From the NCBI RefSeq assembly GCF_003545715.1, contig NZ_QVNU01000001.1, positions 62,001 to 126,000 on the forward strand: DNA of 64,000 bases, read 5' to 3'. Every line of letters starts with the position of its first letter. Position 1 is the first letter of the stretch. The position numbers and the translations under genes are program-made. The notes beneath the pieces are model-generated. The model ran no database searches, was not told the origin of the DNA, and saw only the letters and a list, made by a program, of their open reading frames with translations. The stretch comes from Taibaiella koreensis (GTDB lineage Bacteria; Bacteroidota; Bacteroidia; Chitinophagales; Chitinophagaceae). Shown here piece by piece: positions 50,772 through 60,662 of the stretch.

Positions 50772-50846
50772 ACAGCTCAGGCTAAGGTTCCATTTCAGAC
50801 CCGTCTTTAGTCTTTTTTTACGTATAGGATATTTTTGAAGATAGGC

Positions 50847-50854
50847 TATCTTTG
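50847..50854 (+). promoter_or_regulatory. Putative -7 element of the small lipoprotein gene
   Basis: TATCTTTG, 19 bases ahead of the ATG at 50873. Confidence 0.45.
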
Positions 50855-50872
50855 CCAGGTAAAACATGCCTT

Positions 50873-51073
50873 ATGAAAAAGATATTGACCCTTATCACTG
50901 TTGCGGCTGCAGCAGCCATCGTGCTGCCTTCCTGTAAAAAGGACTGGACCTGTGTTTGCACAGACTCGTCCAACAACAAAACTTATGAATTTCAGATCAA
51001 TGATGCCCGTAAACCGGAAGCCAAGTTATCTTGTGAAGCCTTTACCTGGGGCGACAATTGTAAACTGAAGTAA
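50873..51073 (+). CDS. Small Cys-rich lipoprotein
   Basis: 66 residues. A signal peptide ends in the lipobox LPSC at about 18-21, after which KKDWTCVCTDSSNN shows a CVC pair and three further Cys follow (five in the mature part counting the acylated one). No family recognised. MKKILTLIT at 50873 is the start; the seven codons upstream do not fit a signal peptide. Ends ahead of a terminator shared with gldE. Confidence 0.65.
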   Translation: MKKILTLITVAAAAAIVLPSCKKDWTCVCTDSSNNKTYEFQINDARKPEAKLSCEAFTWGDNCKLK

Positions 51074-51106
51074 ACTGATATTGCCGATATCAGATGATAG
51101 ATAAAC

Positions 51107-51141
51107 AAAGGGGACGATGCGCATGAAGCATCGTCCCCTTT
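51107..51141. terminator. Bidirectional terminator between lipoprotein gene and gldE
   Basis: A perfect 14-base stem (51107-51120 with 51128-51141) around GCATGAA. Serves two convergent genes. Confidence 0.8.
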
Positions 51142-51159
51142 CTATTGACGGCAGAAGGA

Positions 51160-52470
51160 TCAGGCAGAGCGTTCTACTTTTACCCTTCCAATGCGCAGCT
51201 TATCGATCGATAAGATCGTAAAATCAAAATTATTGTAGCTGATCCTTTCGTTCACGGTGGGGAATTTTCCCGATATTTCCAGAACCAGACCGGCAAGCGA
51301 ATCGCTTTCTCCCCGTACCTCGTCGAAGGTATCGAAGGAAAGGCCCATGACGCGGCACATATCGTTGATCAGCATTTTGCCTTCGAAAATATAGTTATCG
51401 TCGTCGATCTTGCGATAGTTCATTTCCTCCTCGTCAAACTCATCGCGGATATCACCGATGATCTCTTCCATAATATCTTCAAGGGTGACGATACCGGATG
51501 TGCCGCCAAATTCGTCAACAACAATGGCGAAGTGGTTTCTCTTTTGCTGAAACTCGTGCAGCAGGTCCTCGATCAGCTTTTGCTGATGGATGAAGTAAGC
51601 CGGCCGGATGAGAGAATGCCAGTCAAAATCGTCGATCTCGGTATAAGGAAGAAAGTCTTTGGTATAGACCATGCCCACGATCTCATCTATATTGGCTTTG
51701 TACACGGGCATGCGGGAATAGCCCGCGGCCAGCATCTTTTCCCTTACCTTGGGGAAGGTCCAGCTTTCACGCATAGCGCTTATGTCGAGGCGGGGATGCA
51801 TGATCTGCTTTACCGTGATGCTGCCAAATTTCATAATGCCTCTGAAAATGTCGACCTCTTCTTTGGTAGCGGTATGTCCCATGCTCAGCTCTACCGTTTC
51901 CTCAAACTCACGGCTATCCATATCGAGCAGCTTTTTGCGTGCTTTCTTTTTGTCGCTGTATTCGTTGGAGTCTGTCAACATGCTGGCTGCGGGACGGAAT
52001 ATGCTGAACATCACCCTTACGATGGGGGCCGCGAAGAGGGCCAGTCGCACGTTGTTCTGCCGGGCGTAGACTTTGGGCAATATCTCGCCGAAGAGCAGCA
52101 GCAGGAAGGTGATGCCTACCAGGTTGACCACAAAAGATAAATAAGGATTCTCCAGCGGGGGCAGGAAAATATGGGTCATATAATTGGCGGCAATAATGAT
52201 CGCTACGGCAAGCGTATACTTGGAGGCCCTTAGTGTAGATAGCAATACATCGGGATCGTCCAGGAGCTGGATGGCCTGCCGGGATCCGGGCTGTTCCCTG
52301 GTCTTGAGGTAATTGATGTCTTTGACGGTGAGGGTAAAAAAAGCCACCTCAGCGCCGGCGGCTATAGCCGCCAGGAACAGCAATACCAGTATCAGGATAA
52401 CAAATCCGGTAACATGGGTCGCAGGCAAAATTACCGGATCCAGGAAAATTGCTGAAAAGGATTCGTGCAT
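51160..52470 (-). CDS. gldE: Gliding motility-associated protein GldE, CorC/HlyC type
   Basis: 436 residues. Three N-terminal helices (about 20-130) of the DUF21/CNNM type, two CBS domains (near 205-340) with MHPRLDISAM and VVDEFGGTSGIVTLEDIMEEIIGDIRDE, and a C-terminal CorC_HlyC domain from about 355. This is the CNNM/CorC magnesium-transport fold, and in Bacteroidota the gene of this size next to ssb and mutY is GldE. The order mutY, ssb, gldE supports the call. gldD, often next, is missing here. The start MHESFSAIF is preferred to an extension 12 codons upstream. Gliding in this organism is not proven by this one gene. Confidence 0.88.
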   Translation of the reverse strand: MHESFSAIFLDPVILPATHVTGFVILILVLLFLAAIAAGAEVAFFTLTVKDINYLKTREQPGSRQAIQLLDDPDVLLSTLRASKYTLAVAIIIAANYMTHIFLPPLENPYLSFVVNLVGITFLLLLFGEILPKVYARQNNVRLALFAAPIVRVMFSIFRPAASMLTDSNEYSDKKKARKKLLDMDSREFEETVELSMGHTATKEEVDIFRGIMKFGSITVKQIMHPRLDISAMRESWTFPKVREKMLAAGYSRMPVYKANIDEIVGMVYTKDFLPYTEIDDFDWHSLIRPAYFIHQQKLIEDLLHEFQQKRNHFAIVVDEFGGTSGIVTLEDIMEEIIGDIRDEFDEEEMNYRKIDDDNYIFEGKMLINDMCRVMGLSFDTFDEVRGESDSLAGLVLEISGKFPTVNERISYNNFDFTILSIDKLRIGRVKVERSA

Positions 52471-52540
52471 AAGATTGGTGCAGTAGCTTGTGCCATAGCG
52501 CGGCAAATATATAAGATTGTGCCGTTAATGCGGCGACAAC

Positions 52541-52996
52541 TTAAAAGGGAAGTGTAGTGTTTCCTTCGATATCGTTCTCATCTTTTGAAAATCCAAAATC
52601 AATATTGTCTGAAGCTGAAGAGGTTTTGACTGTTTCTTGCTGCGTATTGTCATGATCACCATCCCTTCGCTTTTCCAACATCACCAGGTTCTCACCTACG
52701 ATCTCCGTCTGAAAGCGGCGGTTCTTGTCTTTGTCTTCCCAGGTCCTTGTCCGCAGCCGGCCTTCAATGTATACCAGGCTGCCTTTGTGCAGGTACTTAC
52801 CGGCCAGTTCTGCCAGGCCCCTCCATAAAACAACCGTGTGCCATTCCGTCTCCGATACTACATTGCCATTTCTTTCCTTTCGCATTTCAGTGGTAGCCAG
52901 TGGGAATTTTGCAACCGGTATCTCGCCTTCGATATACTGTATGTCGGGGTCACGTCCCAGGTTTCCGACCAATGTTACTTTGTTGACACCTCTCAT
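52541..52996 (-). CDS. ssb: Single-stranded DNA-binding protein
   Basis: 151 residues. OB-fold with MRGVNKVTLVGNLGRDPDIQYIEGEIPVAKFPLATTEM at the start, TEWHTVVLWRGLAELAGKYLHKGSLVYIEGRLRTRTWEDKDKNRRFQTEI near 50-98 and the acidic C-terminal tail ending in DIEGNTTLPF, a variant of the partner-binding tip. Binds ssDNA as a tetramer in replication and repair. Between gldE and mutY on the minus strand. Confidence 0.94.
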   Translation of the reverse strand: MRGVNKVTLVGNLGRDPDIQYIEGEIPVAKFPLATTEMRKERNGNVVSETEWHTVVLWRGLAELAGKYLHKGSLVYIEGRLRTRTWEDKDKNRRFQTEIVGENLVMLEKRRDGDHDNTQQETVKTSSASDNIDFGFSKDENDIEGNTTLPF

Positions 52997-53046
52997 GTTA
53001 AATCAATTTATCTGTTATCAATGACCCTCGTTTTCAGGATGGGAAT

Positions 53047-54105
53047 CTAAAAATACTTTTTTCTGTTAAAAAAAGAAAGAATTGTTTTTGGGAACGCATA
53101 ATTCTTGAGGTGCTCATTGGGAACCCAAAGACCATTGGTCAGATGCCCGGGCTTGGCATCGACGGAAATGAGGTAGAAATCGCTAACGATCAGTTGATGC
53201 GTAAGCCGCTGACGGTTCCGGAACACGCTTTCGGCCGGCGCCGGATGGTAGGGTTGCAGCATAGCCCAGGTTTCCGTTTCCGTATAAGGGAGCGGCGACT
53301 CGATAAGAAGGAATTCGTAGAGGTTCTGCCATATGTCCTTGGCCTTACGCTGCTGCAGGTAAACCTCCTGGCCGGTATGTAAAACAAGATAATGCAGGTG
53401 CCGTTCCTTTATTTTTAGTTTTTTGGCCTTGACCGGAAGCTGGCTCACCATGTCCTTGTTCCGTGCAAAGCAATCTTGCGCCAATGGACAGGCGGTGCAG
53501 GCAGGCGCTTTGGGGGAGCATACCGAGGCGCCGAAATCCATGATCGCCTGGTTGAATGCCGCCGGTTGGCCGGCCGGCAACAGGCGGGTAGCCAACGCCT
53601 GGAATTCCTGCTTTCCGGCAGGGCTGTCGATAGGCGTATCGATGCCGAAATAACGGGACAGCACACGATACACATTGCCATCCAGCACAGCATAAGGCAG
53701 TCCGAAAGCAAAAGAGGCGATAGCAGCGGCTGTATAGCCTCCGATACCTTTCAGGGCCAGTATTTGCTCGTAAGTATCGGGAAAGCGGCCATCATATTCC
53801 CTGCTGATCATGCGCGCCGTGTGCAGCAGATTGCGGCAGCGGTTATAGTAGCCAAGGCCCTGCCACAGCCGGAATACCTCGTCTTCGGAGGCATTGGCCA
53901 GCAGGTGTACGTTAGGATACTTAGCGGTAAAGCGTTCGTAATAAGGTAGCGCCTGGTCGGCCCTGGTCTGCTGCAGGATCACCTCCGAGAGCCATATTTT
54001 GTAGGCATCCTGCTCCTGCTTCCAAGGGAGCACCCGGTTATTCTCTTCAAAATGCCATTGTAACAGGAGTTCTGTAAAAATGCGCTCGTTCGTTCTGCCA
54101 GTCAT
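53047..54105 (-). CDS. mutY: A/G-specific adenine glycosylase
   Basis: 352 residues. The catalytic Glu41 in SEVILQQTR, the helix-hairpin-helix KGIGGYTAAAIASFAF near 119-134 and Asp142 in LDGNVYRVLSR are in place. The Fe-S ligands C196, C203, C206 and C212 have the CX6CX2CX5C spacing. The C-terminal NUDIX-like domain from about 230 fits. It removes adenine mispaired with 8-oxoguanine. An ATG 12 codons further upstream is not favoured. First gene of the mutY-ssb-gldE series. Confidence 0.93.
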   Translation of the reverse strand: MTGRTNERIFTELLLQWHFEENNRVLPWKQEQDAYKIWLSEVILQQTRADQALPYYERFTAKYPNVHLLANASEDEVFRLWQGLGYYNRCRNLLHTARMISREYDGRFPDTYEQILALKGIGGYTAAAIASFAFGLPYAVLDGNVYRVLSRYFGIDTPIDSPAGKQEFQALATRLLPAGQPAAFNQAIMDFGASVCSPKAPACTACPLAQDCFARNKDMVSQLPVKAKKLKIKERHLHYLVLHTGQEVYLQQRKAKDIWQNLYEFLLIESPLPYTETETWAMLQPYHPAPAESVFRNRQRLTHQLIVSDFYLISVDAKPGHLTNGLWVPNEHLKNYAFPKTILSFFNRKKYF

Positions 54106-54274
54106 CAGTTCGGTGTAAAGTATAAATGGTTGCGGGCACAATCGGCTATTTTACCGTGGTGCATTTGGTTCCAGCCGGCAAACCTAAATAAAAGCAGGAA
54201 ATATACTTCTAAGTATTTCCCGTTTGTACCTGTAGTCTAACGTATCTGGGTCGAGACTTGTTGATGGATTTTTG

Positions 54275-56611
54275 ATGGGTGAAATAATTTATATAAGTTC
54301 GGCCTGGCTTAAAATCTGGACTTCAGTGAAACATAGCTTTATACCCTGGCTTGCGGAACCCCATTGGATAGGCATTGTCGCCGGCTTGTTCCTTTTTTCA
54401 ACCCTTACGTGCAGCGCGCAGGATACCGCAATACATATCAATGGAGGGTTTGAACAACTAAATGCTGATAGCTTTCCTGGACGCTGGGAACGTTATGGAA
54501 AAGATTGCCGAGTGGTTGTTGATCAAAAGATCAGGCAAGAGGGCAGTGTATCCCTGTCGATCACCAAAGCAGGAGGAGAAGGTGATTACGCGGGAATCTC
54601 CTGTACCATTGCTCCGCTGTATGAAGGCGATACGCTTACGCTTACTGGATATCTGAGGTCGGAGAATGTAAGTGGGGGAGATGCGAGGTTATGGATGAGG
54701 GTTGATAATAAAGGCGGCGCCAGGGAATTCGATGACATGAGTGGACGGGGTGTTACAGGCAATACCGGCTGGACACAATACGAGATCAGGTTGCCTTACA
54801 ATTCACGGAAAGCCGTCGCTATTAACCTGGGGGCTGAACTTACCGGCAGCGGGAAAATGTGGGTCGACCATCTGCAGCTGTATCTGGACAAACGACTGAT
54901 TGAAAACGCCCCTCTTAAACGCGTTTTGAAGGCGGAGATATGGCAAGATACTACGGCTTTTCAAATGTCCGGGATAACCAACATCCCAACCGACAGGAAG
55001 CATGTCAGACTGCTTACGCAACTAGGTATGCTCTGGGGTTTTTTGAAATACTATCATCCGGCTATCGCCGAAGGTAATTTTAACTGGGATTCGGAGCTAT
55101 TCAAAGTGCTGCCGGGCATCTTGCGGGCACCCGATGCTGCGGCAGCGTACAAAATCATGGAACAATGGGTCGATGGCCTGGGTCCGGTAGCATCTTGTAA
55201 TGACTGTATTGGCAAGGCTGCTGCAACGCTAAAGGTTGATGCTGACTACGGCTACCTATTCATGCCAGGCTGTTTTCCAGCCTCTCTGGTCCGGAAGCTG
55301 GCCTTTATCCGTGACAATCATATCGTCGCCTCAAAACATTATTATGTCGATCAGGGAGACTATGTCAATAATCCGGTTTTTACGCATGAAGTGAATTATC
55401 TCGCAGAACCCTGTCCTGATGCCGGCTTGCGTTTGCTATCCCTGTACCGCTACTGGTCAATTATACAATATTTTTTCCCGAATCGACATCTTATAGGTAA
55501 AGACTGGAACGCCGTACTGGCCGATGAGATACGGACATTTGCACAGTCTTCCGATCTGGGCAGCTATACCTTAGCCTGTCTAAAGCTGATCGCCCGTATA
55601 CATGATACCCATGCCAACATATGGGGAAAGAATCCTACACTGGATTCCCTGAAAGGAAAGATGATCCTGCCAATACGCACAACGTTCGTGGAAAATAAAC
55701 TGGTTGTGATCGGATATTATGGCGATGCTGACGGCGTGAAGCAACAGGTAGCCGTAGGCGATATTGTCGAAAAGATCGACGGGGTCCCGGTTGCCCGGCT
55801 GGTGCAAAAGTACCTGCCTTATACTGCGGCGTCCAATTTCGGTACTCAGTTGTTTGCAATGAGTGCGGGTGGAGGCTTTCTTCTGAGAAGTAATGATAGT
55901 ACGGCTATATTAAGCTTGCAGGGAAAGCAAGAGCGCAGGAAAGTAAAGGTAATGCGGCTTCCATATTCCGAAGCAATAAGAGCACAGGACAGGCCGCAGT
56001 ATAGAGTGAAGACCAGTCATGAACTGCTACGGCCCGATATTGGTTATATATTTCCGGCACAACTTAGAAGTACAAGCATCGATACTATACGCAAAGCTTT
56101 GGGGCAAACCAAAGGGATTGTGATCGATCTACGTAGCTATCCGACAGCTCCTATGGCTTATAATTATGGCGCCTGGCTAAAACCATCAGCCTCTGTTTTT
56201 GCGAAATTTACGGGAGTGGATTTTGCACATCCCGGAGCCTTTTTGTACGGTGATTCAACCGCCAATGGCGGGGATGACAAAGAGACTTACAAAGGCCGTA
56301 TCGCTATCCTGGTCAACTCCTATACTCAAAGCCAGGCAGAGTTTACCACTATGGCCCTTTCTACAGTGCCTGGCGCAGCCGTAATAGGCGAAACCAGCGC
56401 TGGTGCAGACGGGAACGTATCTGAAATACGATTGCCGGGTGGCATTTTTACACTGATTTCAGGGATCGGTGTTCTATACCCCGATGGGACAGAATCCCAA
56501 CGCCTCGGTGTCAAGATAGATATCCCGGTCCACCCTACTATCGGGGGGATAAGAGCTGGCAGGGATGAATTGCTGGAACGGGCGTTATCTTATATTGACG
56601 ATGGGCGATAA
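54275..56611 (+). CDS. S41-family peptidase with N-terminal sandwich domain
   Basis: 778 residues. A hydrophobic segment near 33-48 (GIVAGLFLFSTLTCSAQ) with an unusually long N-terminal part acts as signal. Residues 50-215 resemble a carbohydrate-binding beta-sandwich (INGGFEQLNADSFPGRWERYG). A PDZ-like region lies near 470-560, and the S41 catalytic part near 605-770 contains KGIVIDLRSYP and the nucleophile Ser at about 686 in NSYTQSQAEFTTMAL. Members are C-terminal processing or TSP-type proteases in the periplasm. Start: ATG at 54275 directly after an in-frame TTG. Monocistronic. Confidence 0.82.
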   Translation: MGEIIYISSAWLKIWTSVKHSFIPWLAEPHWIGIVAGLFLFSTLTCSAQDTAIHINGGFEQLNADSFPGRWERYGKDCRVVVDQKIRQEGSVSLSITKAGGEGDYAGISCTIAPLYEGDTLTLTGYLRSENVSGGDARLWMRVDNKGGAREFDDMSGRGVTGNTGWTQYEIRLPYNSRKAVAINLGAELTGSGKMWVDHLQLYLDKRLIENAPLKRVLKAEIWQDTTAFQMSGITNIPTDRKHVRLLTQLGMLWGFLKYYHPAIAEGNFNWDSELFKVLPGILRAPDAAAAYKIMEQWVDGLGPVASCNDCIGKAAATLKVDADYGYLFMPGCFPASLVRKLAFIRDNHIVASKHYYVDQGDYVNNPVFTHEVNYLAEPCPDAGLRLLSLYRYWSIIQYFFPNRHLIGKDWNAVLADEIRTFAQSSDLGSYTLACLKLIARIHDTHANIWGKNPTLDSLKGKMILPIRTTFVENKLVVIGYYGDADGVKQQVAVGDIVEKIDGVPVARLVQKYLPYTAASNFGTQLFAMSAGGGFLLRSNDSTAILSLQGKQERRKVKVMRLPYSEAIRAQDRPQYRVKTSHELLRPDIGYIFPAQLRSTSIDTIRKALGQTKGIVIDLRSYPTAPMAYNYGAWLKPSASVFAKFTGVDFAHPGAFLYGDSTANGGDDKETYKGRIAILVNSYTQSQAEFTTMALSTVPGAAVIGETSAGADGNVSEIRLPGGIFTLISGIGVLYPDGTESQRLGVKIDIPVHPTIGGIRAGRDELLERALSYIDDGR

Positions 56612-56709
56612 TGAAAGCGGGGAATGCCAAACGGAGCCTTCCGGAGATAAGATATTTACCTTAACTTTACCCTTCATACTATTTTTGTTGATTTAAATCC
56701 TTAGCGGTG

Positions 56710-57633
56710 ATGCAGAAAGGAAAGTTTTTCTATGTTCTTTTATTCTTATCCGTAATCCTGGCCGGACCGGCCGCTTTTGCCCACAAGGGGACGCCACCGC
56801 TATCGAAAGAAGACCAGGAAATGCTGGGGCGGCTGGAAGATTCGCTGGTAGTGCTGGCCGATTCCATGATACAGGCGCCCGTACCCGACGATCGTATCGA
56901 TTTTTGTATCCGGTTTACGAAAAAGCTACGTGCAGCCTTTGAAACGCCGGGTTCTTTTGACTATCCTTTCTCACGCCTGGCAGGCAAGATCCATATTCTG
57001 AATGCCGACGATAAAAGTTTCCGCATCTTCAACTGGCTCGTCGCACCTTCGGAAAATGTGCGCCGTTACTACGGCGCCATACAAATGGCAGGCGAAACAC
57101 AGGTTTTTTACCCGCTTAAGGACTTTTCGGCCAACCTGGACAAAGACGGGGCCACAACTACACTCAACAGCGATCACTGGTATGGCTGCGAATATTATAA
57201 GATCCTCAGCCAGAATATTGCCGGACAAAAGGTATACCTGCTCTTCGGCTTCAACTCCGCCGGTTTAAGCAGCAACAAAAAGCTGATCGACGTGCTCTCC
57301 TTCGACGCCCGTGGTCCCTTGTTTGGCGCACCGGTATTTGTAGTGCCCGACGATCGGGGGCAGCAATTGGTGCAGCTAAGCCGCCTGATCCTGGAGTATA
57401 AAAAAGATGCCCAGATCTATCTTAATTACGATGATGCCAAAAAGATGATCCTCTTCAGCCGTATCAGCTCCGAGATCGCCGACCCCAACCGCAAAAGCAC
57501 TTTCATACCCACTGGGCAAATGGATGGCCTGCGGCTTGAAAACGACGTTTACCGCTATGTAAAAGACGCCATACCGGTATTGAAGCTCCAGGATGGACAG
57601 GCGCCCATCAACGGGGTAATGAACGGTGGTTAA
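56710..57633 (+). CDS. Conserved secreted protein ahead of recJ
   Basis: 307 residues with a signal peptide (1-20, MQKGKFFYVLLFLSVILAGPAAFA). No known domain seen. Recurrent features are DSLVVLADSMIQAPVPDDRIDFCIRFTK near 42-69 and LFGFNSAGLSSNKKLIDVLSFD near 178-200. The gene ahead of recJ in a tight cluster. ATG at 56710 follows a GTG; the ATG is preferred. A role in envelope or in partner with RecJ cannot be judged. Confidence 0.7.
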   Translation: MQKGKFFYVLLFLSVILAGPAAFAHKGTPPLSKEDQEMLGRLEDSLVVLADSMIQAPVPDDRIDFCIRFTKKLRAAFETPGSFDYPFSRLAGKIHILNADDKSFRIFNWLVAPSENVRRYYGAIQMAGETQVFYPLKDFSANLDKDGATTTLNSDHWYGCEYYKILSQNIAGQKVYLLFGFNSAGLSSNKKLIDVLSFDARGPLFGAPVFVVPDDRGQQLVQLSRLILEYKKDAQIYLNYDDAKKMILFSRISSEIADPNRKSTFIPTGQMDGLRLENDVYRYVKDAIPVLKLQDGQAPINGVMNGG

Positions 57634-57708
57634 ATCTTCCGGCAGCGCATTCCCCTCCTCTTGAAAAACACAACCCAACCGTAACCGGCAGGATTTGATA
57701 TCAACGCT

Positions 57709-59424
57709 ATGACGAAAACATGGAAATTAAAACAAGTCGATGAAACGGTTGCTGCCCAAATAGAAAAAGATCTCCGGATCCATCCTGCACTGTGCCGGCT
57801 GCTGGCTTTAAGAGGCATTCTCGGCTACGACAGCGCTAAGGCGTTTTTTAGACCTTCGATGGCGCGCCTGCACGATCCTTTCCTGATGAAAGGCATGCCG
57901 GAGGCTGTAGCGCGGATTGAAAAGGCCATCGAACACAAGGAAAAGATCATGGTATATGGCGACTACGATGTCGATGGTACCACCGCTGTCGCTGTTGTTT
58001 ATTCGTTCCTGAAAAAAAATAACCCTGACATTGATATCACTTACTATGTGCCGCACCGTTATCGCGAGGGATATGGCATTTCTTCGGCCGGGATCGACTT
58101 TGCGGCCACAGAAGGGGTGCAGCTGATGATCACGCTGGATTGCGGGATCAAATCGGCTGATAAAATAGCCTACGCGGCTACTCGCGGTATCGAAATTATT
58201 GTTTGTGATCACCATACACCCGACGAAGATCAGCTGCCCGCAGCAGTAGCGATCCTTAACCCTAAACAATCGGACTGTGCTTATCCTTACAAGGAGCTGA
58301 GTGGCTGTGGTATCGGTTACAAGCTTATTTGCGCGCTGGCCGCGCGGGCAGACCTCCCCGATGAGGCGACGGAGCGTTACCTGGACCTTGTGGCCACCAG
58401 CATTGCCGCCGATATCGTACCTATGGATGGTGAGAACCGTGTATTGGCCTACTACGGTATGGTCCGGGCCAACAATAACCCCTGCCTGGCGCTGCGGACC
58501 ATCAAGGATATTGCGGGCATGAACCGCTCCTTCACCATATCCGATCTTGTTTTCATTGTGGCGCCAAGGATCAATGCCGCCGGCCGTATGGACGATGCGC
58601 GCAAAGCCATAGAGCTGTTTATCGAGGAGGATCCGCAACGTTCACGCGCATTGGCCGAGATTCTGCATGCCGATAATTTCGATCGTAAAGAGGTGGACAA
58701 AAGCATGACGGACGAGGCCCTTGGCATTCTGCAGCAGGATATTGCCATGGCGGGCAGCCGCTCGACTGTTCTGTTCCGCCCGCACTGGCATAAAGGAGTG
58801 GTGGGTATCGTAGCCTCCCGGCTTATCGATCATTATTACCGCCCCACCATCGTACTGACCGAATCGAATGGTAAGGTTACGGGTTCGGCCCGGTCGGTAA
58901 CTGGTTTTAATATCTATGAAGCGATCCACCAATGCGGCGATCTGCTGGAAAATTACGGCGGGCACTATTTCGCTGCGGGCATGACCCTGCAACCTGAGAA
59001 CCTGGAAGCCTTTAGCCGGCGGTTTGAGCAGGTGGTCAGCGAAACGATCCTGCCAGGCTCGCTGCAGCCGGAGATCGAGATAGACGCAGAAGTGCGGCTC
59101 AAAGACATTACACCGGGCCTTTACAATATCATAAGCCAGTTTGAGCCCTTCGGACCAACCAATCTGCGCCCGGTATTCCTGAGCCGCTGCGTAGCAGATC
59201 ATAAGGGCTATAGCCGTGTGGTAAAGGAGATGCATATCCGCTTTGTGGTGAGCCAGGGGCCCGATTGTGTGCTTTCCGGCATCGGCTTTGGAATGGCTGG
59301 TAAATTTGATGTGGTAGCTTCGGGTCAGCCCTTCGATATCATCTACACGGTAGATGAGAATGACTGGAACGGGAACAAGAGTATACAGATGAAGGTGATT
59401 GACATCAGGCCTTCGGAATTATAG
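57709..59424 (+). CDS. recJ: Single-stranded-DNA-specific exonuclease RecJ
   Basis: 571 residues. GDYDVDGTTA at 84-93 (DHH motif I), the DHH triad CDHHT at 166-170, a later GSARSVTGFN segment near 393 and the DHHA1/OB-like end from about 400 (LLENYGGHYFAAGMTL). 5' to 3' exonuclease on ssDNA used in recombination and mismatch repair. Start MTKTWKLKQVDE is the usual N terminus. Follows the secreted protein by 75 bases and is 17 bases ahead of ung, so cotranscription is likely. Confidence 0.94.
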   Translation: MTKTWKLKQVDETVAAQIEKDLRIHPALCRLLALRGILGYDSAKAFFRPSMARLHDPFLMKGMPEAVARIEKAIEHKEKIMVYGDYDVDGTTAVAVVYSFLKKNNPDIDITYYVPHRYREGYGISSAGIDFAATEGVQLMITLDCGIKSADKIAYAATRGIEIIVCDHHTPDEDQLPAAVAILNPKQSDCAYPYKELSGCGIGYKLICALAARADLPDEATERYLDLVATSIAADIVPMDGENRVLAYYGMVRANNNPCLALRTIKDIAGMNRSFTISDLVFIVAPRINAAGRMDDARKAIELFIEEDPQRSRALAEILHADNFDRKEVDKSMTDEALGILQQDIAMAGSRSTVLFRPHWHKGVVGIVASRLIDHYYRPTIVLTESNGKVTGSARSVTGFNIYEAIHQCGDLLENYGGHYFAAGMTLQPENLEAFSRRFEQVVSETILPGSLQPEIEIDAEVRLKDITPGLYNIISQFEPFGPTNLRPVFLSRCVADHKGYSRVVKEMHIRFVVSQGPDCVLSGIGFGMAGKFDVVASGQPFDIIYTVDENDWNGNKSIQMKVIDIRPSEL

Positions 59425-59441
59425 CAACAGAAACGGAATCC

Positions 59442-60119
59442 ATGAATGTAAAAATAGACCCCAGCTGGGCCAGGGTATTGGCCCCTGAATTTGAAAAAGA
59501 CTATTTTAAGGGTATTGCCCATTTCCTGAAGGAGGAAAAGGCGGCGGGTAAGATCATCTATCCTCCGGGCCCCGAGATATTTAGCGCCTTTAGCCTTACG
59601 CCTTTCGACAATGTAAAGGCAGTGCTGCTAGGACAGGATCCCTACCATGGGGCCGGGCAGGCGCACGGGCTATGCTTTTCGGTACGCAAAGGCGTTACGG
59701 TGCCGCCATCGCTCGTAAATATGTACAAAGAGTTGAAGGCCGATCTCGATATCGACCCACCGGGACATGGTTTCCTGGAGCATTGGGCACAACAGGGTCT
59801 GCTGATGCTGAACGCCTCACTTACGGTGGAAGCCGGCAAGCCTATGTCGCACAGCAAAATAGGCTGGGAGCAATTTACCGATGCCGTGATCCGCAAAGTC
59901 TCGGAAGAAAAAGAAGGAGTGGTATTCCTGCTTTGGGGCAAGTTTGCCCAGCAAAAAGAAGCGCTGGTGGATACCAGCAAACACTTCGTGCTCAAAGCGG
60001 CGCATCCCTCGCCCTTCTCTGCTACGGCCGGCTTTTTTGGGTCCAGGCCTTTTAGCAAGACCAATAAGCTGCTGGAGCAACAAGGGAAGCAGCCCATAGA
60101 CTGGCGGCTGGAACCCTGA
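59442..60119 (+). CDS. ung: Uracil-DNA glycosylase, family 1
   Basis: 225 residues. GQDPYHG at 64-70 with the catalytic Asp, the LLWGKFA block near 163 and HPSP at 188-191 are the Ung signatures. Removes uracil from DNA as the first step of base excision repair. Spacing of 17 bases from recJ. No inhibitor-like protein nearby. Confidence 0.95.
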   Translation: MNVKIDPSWARVLAPEFEKDYFKGIAHFLKEEKAAGKIIYPPGPEIFSAFSLTPFDNVKAVLLGQDPYHGAGQAHGLCFSVRKGVTVPPSLVNMYKELKADLDIDPPGHGFLEHWAQQGLLMLNASLTVEAGKPMSHSKIGWEQFTDAVIRKVSEEKEGVVFLLWGKFAQQKEALVDTSKHFVLKAAHPSPFSATAGFFGSRPFSKTNKLLEQQGKQPIDWRLEP

Positions 60120-60172
60120 CGCCTTATGCCTGGTACTTGTGAGCGCCGGGCGTGTATTAAACTATACGGAAA

Positions 60173-60556
60173 ATGGAAAATGAAAAGCTGAGAATTGACA
60201 AATACCTCTGGTCAATCAGGGTATTCAAAACAAGAGGCCAGGCTTCAGACGCCTGCGACAGCGGACGAGTAAAAATGAATGGTACTTCGGTGAAGGCCTC
60301 GAAACATGTTCATGTAGGCGAAGAATATGAGATCAGGGCGCAGGAGCGCAAATGGGTGATTGAGGTTACCGGCCTGCTACATACGCGGAAAGCCTATTCG
60401 GAAGCACAACAGTTTTACAAGGACCTTACGCCGCCCGAAGACCTGGATTCGGGGGGTAGCCAGGGTTCCAGCTTCTATACCGGTAAGCGGCAGAGCAAGG
60501 TAGGAAGACCGACCAAAGTACAGCGCAGGGACCTCGACCAATTCCTTGACAAGTAA
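60173..60556 (+). CDS. hslR: S4-domain RNA-binding heat-shock protein, HslR-like
   Basis: 127 residues. The S4 domain is at 1-60 (RIDKYLWSIRVFKTRGQASDACDSGRVKMNGTSVKASKHVHVGEEYEI), followed by a basic tail with PTKVQRRDLDQFLDK. Such small proteins bind stalled 50S subunits that still carry nascent chains. Downstream of ung on the same strand with a 53-base gap. Confidence 0.88.
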   Translation: MENEKLRIDKYLWSIRVFKTRGQASDACDSGRVKMNGTSVKASKHVHVGEEYEIRAQERKWVIEVTGLLHTRKAYSEAQQFYKDLTPPEDLDSGGSQGSSFYTGKRQSKVGRPTKVQRRDLDQFLDK

Positions 60557-60662
60557 AAAAAAGGATTCATATCCCAACTTTTTATCAGGAAAATACTATC
60601 TTGGTGATTGAATCTGCCACAATAATTAAGCGTAAAAAAACGGTGGTATAAGCACAATAAAC

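Noticed and set aside
57808-58638. 276-codon frame opposite recJ
   Set aside because: Shadow of recJ; no recognisable domain.
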